Shown here: piece after piece, positions 1 through 7,925 of the stretch | Layout: every line of letters starts with the position of its first letter | Position numbering within the stretch: the stretch's first letter is position 1 | From: Clostridiales bacterium UBA1758 | GTDB lineage: Bacteria; Bacillota; Clostridia; Oscillospirales; UBA1758 | Direction of reading: 5' to 3' | DNA length: 41,073 nucleotides | NCBI GenBank assembly: GCA_002315595.1 | Contig: DCHG01000025.1 | Span: forward strand, 23,355-64,427 | Made by a program: the position numbers and the translations under genes | The notes under the pieces: generated by a model | Seen by the model: the letters and a program-made list of their open reading frames with translations, nothing else | What the model was told of the DNA's origin: nothing | Databases searched by the model: none

Positions 1-291
1 GTTCGTCAGTCGATTCAACGACTCCGTGTCGACGGACTTTTTGCCGACCAACGGCTCCACACCGTCAAAAAACTCCTGCGTGATGCGTTTTGAAATCGTC
101 AGATTTGAGTCCACCACGCGTTCCATTCCCTCTGCCGTGCCACGCTGTGATGCGAAAGCATCCGTGCCGGTCGAAGAATTGTAGGTGATGATGTAGCAAA
201 GAATCGTCACCGCAATGATCGCAATACACGCGGCGGAAAAAAAGAGGAGGAGTTTTTTCATAATTCTCTTTTTCGGAGATTGATCGGACAA
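1..291 (-). CDS. Membrane-anchored protein of unknown function (partial)
   Basis: The gene is cut by the window edge, so only about 97 N-terminal codons are visible. An ATG at 261 is possible, but a TTG at 291 is better placed: GGAGG lies 7 nt upstream of it (299-303), and ten in-frame codons (MSDQSPKKRI) precede the ATG. A basic stretch (KKRIMKK) is followed by about 20 hydrophobic residues (LLLFFSAACIAIIAVTILCYII). This is typical of a signal anchor, with the rest outside the cell. The visible ectodomain is polar (MERVVDSNLTISKRI...) and I do not recognise its family. It lies 55 nt downstream of pdxY on the same strand with no terminator between them, so it is probably the next gene of the same transcript. 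Confidence 0.7.
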   Translation of the reverse strand, partial: MSDQSPKKRIMKKLLLFFSAACIAIIAVTILCYIITYNSSTGTDAFASQRGTAEGMERVVDSNLTISKRITQEFFDGVEPLVGKKSVDTESLNRLTN

Positions 292-346
292 GTTTTCGCC
301 TCCGTTCTGATTACAAATTGTAGAATGACAAGCAAAAATTACGAAA

Positions 347-1189
347 CTAACGATTCATCATGCGAATCAGCCCCGGCAGAGCCTGTTCGAAATTCACGCC
401 GTATCGGACTTCGGTACCGGCTTCGAAGGTGCGGCGGATACAGTCTGCGGTGAACGAAACGGCAATTTCGGCGGACTGTCCGAGGGACTTTCCGTTCAAA
501 ATTCCGCCGATCATTGCACTGGCGAAGATATCGCCGGTGCCGTGATAATAGCCGTCGATCCGTTCGACGCTTGAATAGGTAAACTCGTCGGCTTGCGCGT
601 CGTATACGGCGGCACCGATGGTGGTGTCATCGAAACTCACACCGGTGAGAACGATCATTTTCGGACCGAGTTTGGACAACGCAAAAAGCAGATTCCCGAT
701 ATATTCGCGGGTGTACGGCGGAGCAAGGTATTCACGTCCGAGCATAAGCGTCGCTTCGGTGATATTCGGGATGATGAGATCGGCTTTGGAACAAAGAGCC
801 GCCATGCCTTTGACAAATTCGGGTGTGAAGGAGGAATAGAGTTTCCCGTTGTCCGCCATCACGGGATCGACGGCGAACAGACTCTGTTCCGTGCGAAAGT
901 CGTCAAATAGTTTCGTCACGAGGGCAAGTTGTTCAAACGAGCCGAGGTAGCCCGTATAGATCGAGTCAAATTTCAAATTCAGGCTTTTCCAATGGTCGAC
1001 GATCGGCTGAAAATCGCAGGTCAGATCGCGATAGGTAAAACCGGAAAAACCGCCCGTATGCGTGGAAAGCACCGCAGTCGGAAGAACACTTGTTTCCACA
1101 CCGATCGCGGAAAGAATTGGCAATGCGACCGTCAGCGAACATTTTCCTACGCAGGAGATATCGTGAACGGCGAGAACACGCTTTTGCAT
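347..1189 (-). CDS. pdxY: Pyridoxamine/pyridoxal kinase
   Basis: This is a ribokinase/PfkB-fold kinase of 280 residues that phosphorylates B6 vitamers for PLP salvage. The N-terminus (MQKRVLAVHDISCVGKCSL) and the STHTGGFSG segment are typical of clostridial pyridoxamine kinases. The C-terminal GTGDIFASAM is the anion-hole and catalytic Asp motif of the superfamily. A longer reading frame begins at 1249, but the first 20 codons lie inside pgcA and look unrelated to the family. The start at 1189 has an AGGGGCG ribosome-binding site and overlaps the pgcA stop by one base (TGATG), which suggests translational coupling. Assignment to PdxY rather than PdxK or ThiD is from overall sequence feel only. 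Confidence 0.88.
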   Translation of the reverse strand: MQKRVLAVHDISCVGKCSLTVALPILSAIGVETSVLPTAVLSTHTGGFSGFTYRDLTCDFQPIVDHWKSLNLKFDSIYTGYLGSFEQLALVTKLFDDFRTEQSLFAVDPVMADNGKLYSSFTPEFVKGMAALCSKADLIIPNITEATLMLGREYLAPPYTREYIGNLLFALSKLGPKMIVLTGVSFDDTTIGAAVYDAQADEFTYSSVERIDGYYHGTGDIFASAMIGGILNGKSLGQSAEIAVSFTADCIRRTFEAGTEVRYGVNFEQALPGLIRMMNR

Positions 1190-2919
1190 CAAATTCGCCC
1201 CTTGATGTCGTCGATTCCGTCGGAAAGGAGTTCCACGCGTTTGGCGCAAGATTCGTGGTCGGCTCCGCTAATGAGAAGATAGATCTTGATCTTCGGTTCC
1301 GTGCCGGAAGGACGAATGATGAAGCGGGAGCCGTCTTCCAGTTCGAAATAGAGGACATTGGAGCCACTGATATGAGTTTTGGTGATCGCACCGGTCGCCA
1401 TTTCACGGCGTTCGGCGGTCAGATAATCGCGCACGGCAGTGACTTTTACGCCGCGGATGTCCTTCGGAGGATCATTGCGAAGACTTTCCATCAAACGCTT
1501 CATATCGGCAAGATCATTGACGCCCGGCATCATCACATTGACGGTGCGTTCGGCGTAATAGCCGTACTTTTGATACAAGGATTCAAGGGCGTCGACGAGA
1601 GTCATTCCGGCGGCGTGATATTTTGCAGCCATTTCGACGATGAGCATGGTCGCCGTAACGGCGTCCTTATCGCGGGCATAGTCGCCGACGAGATAGCCGT
1701 AGGATTCCTCAAAGCCGAGCAGGTATTTTTTGCCGTCCGGCTCGAATTCACGGATCTTTTCGGCGATGAATTTGAAGCCGGTAAACACATCGGCACATTC
1801 AACGTCGTGATAATTACAGATCGCACGCGGCATTTCGGAGGTGACGATGGTTTTGATAAATGCCGGCTTTTCGGGCATGGTACCCGTCGACTTGCGTGCA
1901 TTGATGATATAATCGAGAAGCAAAATCCCCGTTTGGTTGCCGGTGAGACAGATATATTCACCGTTTGCGGAACGGGCGACTACGCCGACACGGTCGGCAT
2001 CGGGATCTGTTCCGACAATGACGTCGACCTTGTTTTCACGGGCGAGGTCAATGGCAAGTGCAAAACTTTCCATATTTTCGGGATTTGGGCTTTTTACTGA
2101 GGAGAATGTTCCGTCCGGTACCATTTGATCGGGCTGACAGATCAGTTTTTTCAGTCCGAGACGACGCAGTGCCTCGGGCACAAGACGGTAGCCGGTTCCG
2201 TGGAATGGGGTGTAGACAACGCTGAATTCATCCGCGACGGCTTCAACCGCTTTCGGATCAATCGCCTGCGACATGACATTGGAAAGAAATTCTTCATCCG
2301 TTTCGGCACCGAGATAGGTGATCGTTCCGTCCGCGACGGCACGATCAAAATCGGCAAGTTTTGCGCCGTTGAAAATATCGGTCTTTTCGATTTCACGGGC
2401 GACCGTGTCAGCCTCCGCAGGCGGTAACTGTGCGCCGTCTTCCCAATAGACCTTATAGCCGTTATATTCTTTTGGGTTGTGGGAGGCGGTGATATTGATG
2501 CCCGCGATAGTATGATAGCGAAGCACTGCAAACGAAAGTTCCGGTGTCGGACGCATGGCATCAAACAGTAGAACACGGATGCCGTTGCCCGCAAGTACCT
2601 GTGCGGAGATCTTTGCAAACAGATCACTGCAAATGCGGCAGTCGTAAGAGATTGCAACACCGCGCTTGCAGGCTTCCGCACCATGGGTGAGGATGAGGGT
2701 GGCAAGCCCCTGCGTCGCCTGCGCGACGGTGTGGGTATTCATACGGTAAATGCCCGCACCGAGAACACCGCGAAGTCCCGCAGTGCCGAATTGAAGCGGG
2801 GAGAAAAAACGGGATTCGATCTCGTTTTTGTTGTCGGCGATTGATTCAAGTTCGGCGCGTTCTTCTGCGGTGATCACATCGGAAGCGAGCCAGCGAGTGT
2901 ATTCTTTCATATAATCCAT
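1189..2919 (-). CDS. pgcA: Alpha-phosphoglucomutase / phosphomannomutase family
   Basis: This is a complete 576-residue alpha-D-phosphohexomutase that interconverts glucose 6-phosphate and glucose 1-phosphate. The four family signatures are present: the phosphoserine loop TASHNPKEYNGYK, the metal site GTDPDADRVG, the sugar-recognition loop GFEESYGYLVG and the phosphate-binding RPSGTEPKIKIY. The length matches the long Firmicute PgcA type rather than the shorter GlmM. The ribosome-binding site is strong (AGGAGG, 9 nt before ATG). It sits 19 nt after rlmH in the same transcript. Glucose 1-phosphate feeds UDP-glucose and so envelope polymers, which fits the wall-related genes upstream. Confidence 0.93.
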   Translation of the reverse strand: MDYMKEYTRWLASDVITAEERAELESIADNKNEIESRFFSPLQFGTAGLRGVLGAGIYRMNTHTVAQATQGLATLILTHGAEACKRGVAISYDCRICSDLFAKISAQVLAGNGIRVLLFDAMRPTPELSFAVLRYHTIAGINITASHNPKEYNGYKVYWEDGAQLPPAEADTVAREIEKTDIFNGAKLADFDRAVADGTITYLGAETDEEFLSNVMSQAIDPKAVEAVADEFSVVYTPFHGTGYRLVPEALRRLGLKKLICQPDQMVPDGTFSSVKSPNPENMESFALAIDLARENKVDVIVGTDPDADRVGVVARSANGEYICLTGNQTGILLLDYIINARKSTGTMPEKPAFIKTIVTSEMPRAICNYHDVECADVFTGFKFIAEKIREFEPDGKKYLLGFEESYGYLVGDYARDKDAVTATMLIVEMAAKYHAAGMTLVDALESLYQKYGYYAERTVNVMMPGVNDLADMKRLMESLRNDPPKDIRGVKVTAVRDYLTAERREMATGAITKTHISGSNVLYFELEDGSRFIIRPSGTEPKIKIYLLISGADHESCAKRVELLSDGIDDIKGRI

Positions 2920-2938
2920 TATTTCGGCCTCCTAAGGT

Positions 2939-3421
2939 TTATTTATGGTATGAACTACCGTTCGAGAGCATACAAGCACGATAGACCTGTTCAAGTAGCA
3001 TCACACGCGCAAGATGATGCGGAAATGTCATCGGCGAAAAAGAGATCTTTTCGCATTCTTTTTTGAACGCGGCATCCAAACCGTACGAACTCCCGATGAC
3101 GAAGCAGACGGCGGGAATTCCACGGGATGAAAAGTTTTCCAACTTCTCGGCAAACGCTTCACTGGATAACTGACCGCCCTCGATGGCAAGCACGATGATT
3201 TTTGCCTGCGTGGGGACTTTGGAACGGATCAGTTCCGCTTCGGACGAAAGTGCGGATTCAATCTCGGCACGGGATGCCTTTTCGGGCAAGCGTTTTTCCG
3301 GCAATTCAATGACATTGATGCGGCAAAAACGCGAAATGCGCTTGATGTATTCGGTGGAAGCGTCGAGATAGAATTTTTCTTTCAGTTTTCCGACGGCGAT
3401 GACGGTGACGGCGGGAATCAT
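2939..3421 (-). CDS. rlmH: 23S rRNA pseudouridine-1915 N3-methyltransferase RlmH
   Basis: This is a 160-residue SPOUT methyltransferase, the usual RlmH length. It uses SAM to methylate pseudouridine 1915 in helix 69 of 23S rRNA. Visible family features are MIPAVTVIAVGKLKEKFY at the N-terminus, IIVLAIEGGQLSSEAFAEKL in the middle, and the trefoil-knot region FVIGSSYGLD...MTFPHHLARVMLLEQVYRA at the C-terminus. A longer frame starting at 3502 is rejected because it only adds residues encoded within yycJ. The chosen start overlaps the yycJ stop in the four bases ATGA. In Bacillus rlmH also lies at the end of the wal region, so the placement is conserved. Confidence 0.93.
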   Translation of the reverse strand: MIPAVTVIAVGKLKEKFYLDASTEYIKRISRFCRINVIELPEKRLPEKASRAEIESALSSEAELIRSKVPTQAKIIVLAIEGGQLSSEAFAEKLENFSSRGIPAVCFVIGSSYGLDAAFKKECEKISFSPMTFPHHLARVMLLEQVYRACMLSNGSSYHK

Positions 3422-4185
3422 ATGTTCACCGTCCTTCCGACGGCTTTGTGCGGAGCAATTTCCAACGGAAATCCCATGGGTAACGCCGAGGATACGACAC
3501 AACGCGCAAGAGCCGTCGAGTTGTTATGTTCAGAAATATGACCGAGTGTGATGTGTTTCGTACCTTCACGAACGCAATCGGCGGCGAATTCGGCACAGGT
3601 TTCATTCGAAAGATGACCTTTATCGCCGAGAATACGCAATTTTGTTTGGTACGGATACGATCCGTTCATCAAAATATCGGGATCATGATTGGCTTCAAGA
3701 AGGACGGCATGACAGCCGAGAATTGCGAATCGGACATCCCCGGAAACGTAACCGAGATCGGTGGCAAAGCCGAGTTTCGTGCCACCGAAGGAGAAGGTGT
3801 AATCCGTACTATCCGGCGAATCATGCGAGGTGCGAAAACTTTGAATTTTCACCCCGGATAGTTCAATGAGATCGCCCGGTTTGAAGCAGTGGATTAAATC
3901 GCCAGGGACAGAGCCGGTGGCAATGAGTGCGGCGGCACATCCGTTGGCGGCAAAGACCGGGATGCGATGTCGTTTTTCGAAAACGCGGAGTCCGCAGATG
4001 TGATCGGTGTGTGCGTGAGTGACAAAGATTGCATGAAGATCTTCGGGTGAAACACCGACCGAATGAAGCGAGGCGGCAAGCATTGTGGCGGAGATCCCTG
4101 CGTCGAGCAGAAAGTGACGGTTTCCGTCGGAAATCAGCGTTGAATTCCCGTCCGAGCCGCTTGCAAGCGTGGTAAAATATGGCAT
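3418..4185 (-). CDS. yycJ: YycJ/WalJ-type metallo-beta-lactamase-fold hydrolase
   Basis: This is a 255-residue metallo-beta-lactamase-fold protein. It has the metal motif THAHTDHICGL and the downstream ligands expected in the family (TSHDSPDSTDY, TDLGYVS, EANHD, GHLS, TLGHISEHNN). YycJ is the usual companion of the WalRK locus; a 5'-to-3' exonuclease role has been reported for some members, but substrate cannot be read here. The start at 4185 lacks a clear ribosome-binding site (AGATTGAAAA precedes it). It follows the murA terminator by about 50 nt, and I see no convincing separate promoter, so read-through or a weak promoter must drive yycJ-rlmH-pgcA-pdxY. Confidence 0.9.
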   Translation of the reverse strand: MPYFTTLASGSDGNSTLISDGNRHFLLDAGISATMLAASLHSVGVSPEDLHAIFVTHAHTDHICGLRVFEKRHRIPVFAANGCAAALIATGSVPGDLIHCFKPGDLIELSGVKIQSFRTSHDSPDSTDYTFSFGGTKLGFATDLGYVSGDVRFAILGCHAVLLEANHDPDILMNGSYPYQTKLRILGDKGHLSNETCAEFAADCVREGTKHITLGHISEHNNSTALARCVVSSALPMGFPLEIAPHKAVGRTVNI

Positions 4186-4237
4186 TTTTCAATCTCGCAC
4201 GGGGCGAGCCGTCCTTTCGATAAAATCGGATCGTATC

Positions 4238-4265
4238 AAAAAATCGCCCGCGGAAACGGGCGATT
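4238..4265 (-). terminator. Intrinsic terminator after murA
   Basis: A perfect 9-bp stem (AATCGCCCG / CGGGCGATT, loop of 6) is followed on the minus strand by six Ts. It begins 11 nt beyond the murA stop codon. Confidence 0.85.
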
Positions 4266-4276
4266 GAAAAATTATC

Positions 4277-5569
4277 TCAAAGAACCTTCGGAAGTTCTTC
4301 CGCATCCGGCGTCGAAACGCGTGCGATATTTGCGCCCAATCCGCGAAGTTTTTCGACGAGCATTTCGTATCCGCGTTCGATATGGTGAATATCTTCGATT
4401 TCGGAAATACCGTTTGCGGCGAGGGCGGCGACAACGAGGGCGGCACCCGCACGGAGATCAAGTGCCTTGATCGGCGCGCCCGTGAGTTTCGGCACACCTT
4501 CGACAACGGCAACACGACCGTCGACGCTGATGTTTGCACCCATACGGCTGAGTTCCGTAACATAACGGAAACGGTTGTCGAAAATGCTTTCGGTAACGAT
4601 GCTCGTTCCGTCGGAAAGACAGAGCAGAACGACCGCCTGCGGTTGCATATCCGTCGGAAAACCCGGATAGGGGAGAGTTTTAATATTGGTCTTTTTGAAA
4701 CGACCGTTCGCGGAAACTCGGATGGCATCGTCAAATTCTTCGAATTCGACGCCCATTTCGCTGAATTTCGCGGTCATACATTCAAGATGTTTCGGAATAA
4801 TGTTTTTGATGAGGGCGTTGCCGCCGGTCGCAGCAATCGCGGCAATATAGGTGCCCGCCTCGATTTGATCGGGAATGATCGAATATGTTCCGCCGGCAAG
4901 GGTTTCAACACCACGGATTTTGATCACATCGGTGCCTGCACCCATAATATCGGCGCCCATCGAGTTGAGAAAGTTCGCAACATCGACGATGTGTGGCTCT
5001 TTTGCGGCGGATTCGATAATGGTAAGTCCCGGAGTCAGAGCGGCAGCAAGAATGATGTTGATCGTTGCACCGACAGAGGCGATATCTAAATAAATATGGC
5101 TCGCGGAAAGACCGACGGGAGAGTCGGCAAAAACAAATCCGTTTTTGACCTCGACATTTGCACCGAGGGCTTCGAAACCCTTTACGTGCTGGTCAATGGC
5201 GCGCACGCCGATGTTACAACCACCCGGAAGGGCAACTTTTGCAGTGCCGAAACGACCGAGCATTGCACCGAGAAGATAATAGGAAGCACGAATGCTACGC
5301 ATCATATCGTACGGAGGTACCGCATCACCGGTAACACCCGTCGGATCGATTTCTACGACACAATCGTCGACCAAACGCACCTTTGCGCCCAATTTTTCGA
5401 TCATGCCGAGCATGATGGTGACATCGTTGATTTTCGGAACATTTTCAATGCGGCAAACACCCTTGCAAAGGAGGGTTGCGGGGATGATTGCAAGTGCGGC
5501 GTTTTTCATGCCGCCGATGCTTACTTCACCGGTAAGCGGGGTGCCGCCGGAAATAACAAATTTCGTCAC
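4277..5569 (-). CDS. murA: UDP-GlcNAc 1-carboxyvinyltransferase MurA
   Basis: This enzyme transfers enolpyruvate from PEP to UDP-GlcNAc, the first committed step of peptidoglycan synthesis. The 430-residue protein begins MTKFVISGGTPLTGEVSIGG, which matches the family start. It carries GGMKNAAL (substrate-binding Lys-Asn), the loop ALPGGCNIGVRAIDQH with the catalytic Cys (the fosfomycin target), and RAGAALVVAALAA. The frame extends to a TTG at 5587, but the GTG at 5569 has AGAGGT 7 nt upstream and gives the canonical N-terminus. It has its own promoter and terminator, so it is an independent unit placed between yycI and yycJ. This is unlike Bacillus, where those two genes are adjacent. Confidence 0.95.
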   Translation of the reverse strand: MTKFVISGGTPLTGEVSIGGMKNAALAIIPATLLCKGVCRIENVPKINDVTIMLGMIEKLGAKVRLVDDCVVEIDPTGVTGDAVPPYDMMRSIRASYYLLGAMLGRFGTAKVALPGGCNIGVRAIDQHVKGFEALGANVEVKNGFVFADSPVGLSASHIYLDIASVGATINIILAAALTPGLTIIESAAKEPHIVDVANFLNSMGADIMGAGTDVIKIRGVETLAGGTYSIIPDQIEAGTYIAAIAATGGNALIKNIIPKHLECMTAKFSEMGVEFEEFDDAIRVSANGRFKKTNIKTLPYPGFPTDMQPQAVVLLCLSDGTSIVTESIFDNRFRYVTELSRMGANISVDGRVAVVEGVPKLTGAPIKALDLRAGAALVVAALAANGISEIEDIHHIERGYEMLVEKLRGLGANIARVSTPDAEELPKVL

Positions 5570-5652
5570 AGTCAGAACCTCTGTCAATGATAATTTTATA
5601 GAAATGATCGGTTTGAGAAAGAAACGCAGACCGAATCAGAATAATCTAATAT

Positions 5653-5682
5653 ATTTTACCACAATTGCAATGTAAAATGCAA
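5653..5682 (-). promoter_or_regulatory. Sigma-A type promoter of murA
   Basis: On the minus strand, TTGCAT (5682-5677), an 18-bp spacer and TAAAAT (5658-5653). The -10 box is preceded by TGG, giving an extended -10. It lies about 85 nt before the murA start. Confidence 0.55.
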
Positions 5683-5738
5683 AGGTTTTCTTTCGTTTTT
5701 TTGGAAAATATTTGACAAAAATACGATGTGTTGCGTTG

Positions 5739-5776
5739 AAAAATCCGAACTTTTGCCGTTCAATGACGGAAAAGTT
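5739..5776 (-). terminator. Probable terminator after yycI
   Basis: On the minus strand the yycI stop codon runs into a hairpin (AACTTTTCCGT pairing with ACGGCAAAAGTT, one bulged base). Four bases later comes a run of five Ts. It is imperfect, but it stands between yycI and the murA promoter. Confidence 0.5.
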
Positions 5777-6582
5777 TAAAATTCAATGATCGCGCCCGTG
5801 ACGGCATTGACAAAATATGCCTGCCCGAAGGATTCAATCCGCCATATGGGCGTAAAAATCAGTTGCGATCCGGAATATTCCGCGGCATAGCCCGGCTCGA
5901 TCGAGGTGATTTCCGTCGGTTCACGATCCTCGGCTGCAAGGGTGTCGATCAATCCCAAAAGAAGCGCGCCGATGTTTTTAACGGAGACATTATCGACATT
6001 TTGAAACTGAAACAGCATCGATCTTCCACTGACGGTGAGTTTGTCCTCGGTGAAAACGGCGGTCAGTGAACTGTTGAACACGGCAAAGTCATTGCAACGG
6101 TTATTCACCGAATACACCCCATCGGACACACTGACATTTTCCGCGGAAAAGCCGCAGGCACTGCCGAATAATTTAACCAAAGTGCGTATTGCGGCGGAGT
6201 CGTTGCCCGGAGCAGAATGTTCCAGTGTCAGTTCGAATTGTCCGCCGGTACGGAAGGTGAGCGTTCCACGGTGGGAAGTGTAGACAAAGATACCGCCGCC
6301 GAGGTCGCTTTGCGTGTTGTCCCCTAAAATTTTATCGGCGAAACGTGCCTCTGCATCCGGGTTTCGGACGACGGCAAGCGAGGCAAGTTGGTCATAATAT
6401 GCGGGAAGAACGGAAACGGGGACCGTCACGCCGCGTTCGGCACAGACCGCCGAAATGTCCTCGGCAATGCGGGATTCCTGTTCGGAACGCTGCTGTTGCA
6501 TCACAAGATAGTTGCCAAAGAGAATAATATTCGCAATGAGAAGAAGCACGAGCAGTAGAGTTTTGACCTTTGGCCAGTTCAC
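5776..6582 (-). CDS. yycI: WalK regulator YycI (WalI)
   Basis: This is a 268-residue single-pass membrane protein of the YycI family. With YycH it binds WalK at the membrane and modulates its activity. The N-terminus MNWPKVKTLLLVLLLIANIILFGNY is the cytoplasmic-basic-plus-TM pattern seen in YycI, and the rest is an extracytoplasmic YycH/YycI-like fold. The frame opens at a GTG at 6591, but the GTG at 6582 is preferred: AGGTG sits 6 nt before it and the resulting MNW start matches family members. It follows yycH after 74 nt. Family assignment rests on context and the N-terminus, since these proteins diverge rapidly. Confidence 0.82.
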   Translation of the reverse strand: MNWPKVKTLLLVLLLIANIILFGNYLVMQQQRSEQESRIAEDISAVCAERGVTVPVSVLPAYYDQLASLAVVRNPDAEARFADKILGDNTQSDLGGGIFVYTSHRGTLTFRTGGQFELTLEHSAPGNDSAAIRTLVKLFGSACGFSAENVSVSDGVYSVNNRCNDFAVFNSSLTAVFTEDKLTVSGRSMLFQFQNVDNVSVKNIGALLLGLIDTLAAEDREPTEITSIEPGYAAEYSGSQLIFTPIWRIESFGQAYFVNAVTGAIIEF

Positions 6583-6656
6583 AATGATCACCTATCCCGC
6601 CGTTTTGTTTCGGCACTGAATTGAATCAATAAAATAATCGAAAAAAGAGAGAAAAA

Positions 6657-7925
6657 TCATCTTGAAATGATCGTCCAACGGGCGACGGAAACCGAATCGT
6701 CCACTGGCAGACGCAATTCAAGCGCGCCGTGTTCATCCGCGGCGGCAATGAGGGCGAGTTCGTCCGATAACGGCGATGAGGTTTCGGCGGTCTTGACAAG
6801 CGTGACTGCCTTCAAATGAAACCGAACAAGAACGCCGTTTTCGTTGAATTCGGCACGGACAAAATAGTCGGAATCGCCATCGGAAAGCGCAATGGAATCG
6901 CAGGAGAGACCGAACAGTGCAACGGAGCCGCCGTTTTCTGCATAAAAATCGCAGATATATGGCTTGGTCGTGCATCCGAGTGCGGAATAGATTTGATTTG
7001 CAAGCGAAAGAGCCTGCTCCAACGGACGCAAGCCGTCGTCGACGGTCGAGTTGCCCTCAGGATTTTCGTAGACCAGTTCGCCGTTCAAACCGAGTTGCAA
7101 TGTTTCAAGCCCCGAAACGAACACACGCGCACCTGTGCGATCCGTGTAGGATTCAACGGTGTTCGGGTTAAATCCAAATCCGCGCAAAATCGTTTCAGAA
7201 GTGTCGGTTTCGGAGAAAAATGAGGGGGTTTCAATATGATAAACGGGAAATTCGTTTGTCTTCGGGATGAGGAGAGTTTCGCAGAAAAGGCGATTTTCCG
7301 TATTGCTTTCAAAGGCAAAATACGCGCCGTTCGGCGAAAAACCGTTGATCGCATTCATTATGTCGGCGGAGGCAACGGCGGTTTCAAAACGCTTCACGGA
7401 AGCGGAATTTCCGTCCGTCATATAAAGAAATACGAGCGAATCGGGCTTTGCCGAGAGCATGAGAAAGCGTGCGGATGCCGAATGATCGTGCATAATATCT
7501 GCCGAAAGAAAGGCGGATAACGTATCGGCGGGGATCGTTCCGCGATAGTCAAAAAAGATGCCTTCACCTGATAGAGCTTCACGCCATTCGGCGTCCGTCA
7601 CGGTGACGCCGTTCTTTGCCGAACCGAGCGCCTCAACGAGATATGGACTTACCGTTGAGAAAGCGGCGGAAAGCGCGGCAGAATCATATTCCGCACCGTA
7701 GCGACCGTAGCCCGCCTTGATGGAGATCGCTGAAGGAATTGCCGCATCGGCGAAGTCACCGCCGGAAATGGTGTAGGAATTTGCGGTGGATGAAAACGGC
7801 AAGGCGGATTTCAACCGTTCGGTGATACCGGGATCGTCGAAAAACCATGTCGCATAGGATAGATACACCGCACAGACCATTAACAGTACCAAAAGCACCG
7901 TTTTCAGCGTTTCCTTAACCTTCAT
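6657..7925 (-). CDS. yycH: WalK regulator YycH (WalH)
   Basis: This 422-residue protein has an N-terminal transmembrane anchor (MKVKETLKTVLLVLLMVCAVYL, followed by SYATWFFDD) and a long extracytoplasmic part. This matches YycH, the partner of YycI that controls WalK. A longer frame upstream (from 8096) is a read-back into walK. The ATG at 7925 has a strong GGAGG site 6 nt upstream and overlaps the walK 3' end by 11 nt, as in other wal operons. No enzymatic motif is visible. Confidence 0.85.
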   Translation of the reverse strand: MKVKETLKTVLLVLLMVCAVYLSYATWFFDDPGITERLKSALPFSSTANSYTISGGDFADAAIPSAISIKAGYGRYGAEYDSAALSAAFSTVSPYLVEALGSAKNGVTVTDAEWREALSGEGIFFDYRGTIPADTLSAFLSADIMHDHSASARFLMLSAKPDSLVFLYMTDGNSASVKRFETAVASADIMNAINGFSPNGAYFAFESNTENRLFCETLLIPKTNEFPVYHIETPSFFSETDTSETILRGFGFNPNTVESYTDRTGARVFVSGLETLQLGLNGELVYENPEGNSTVDDGLRPLEQALSLANQIYSALGCTTKPYICDFYAENGGSVALFGLSCDSIALSDGDSDYFVRAEFNENGVLVRFHLKAVTLVKTAETSSPLSDELALIAAADEHGALELRLPVDDSVSVARWTIISR

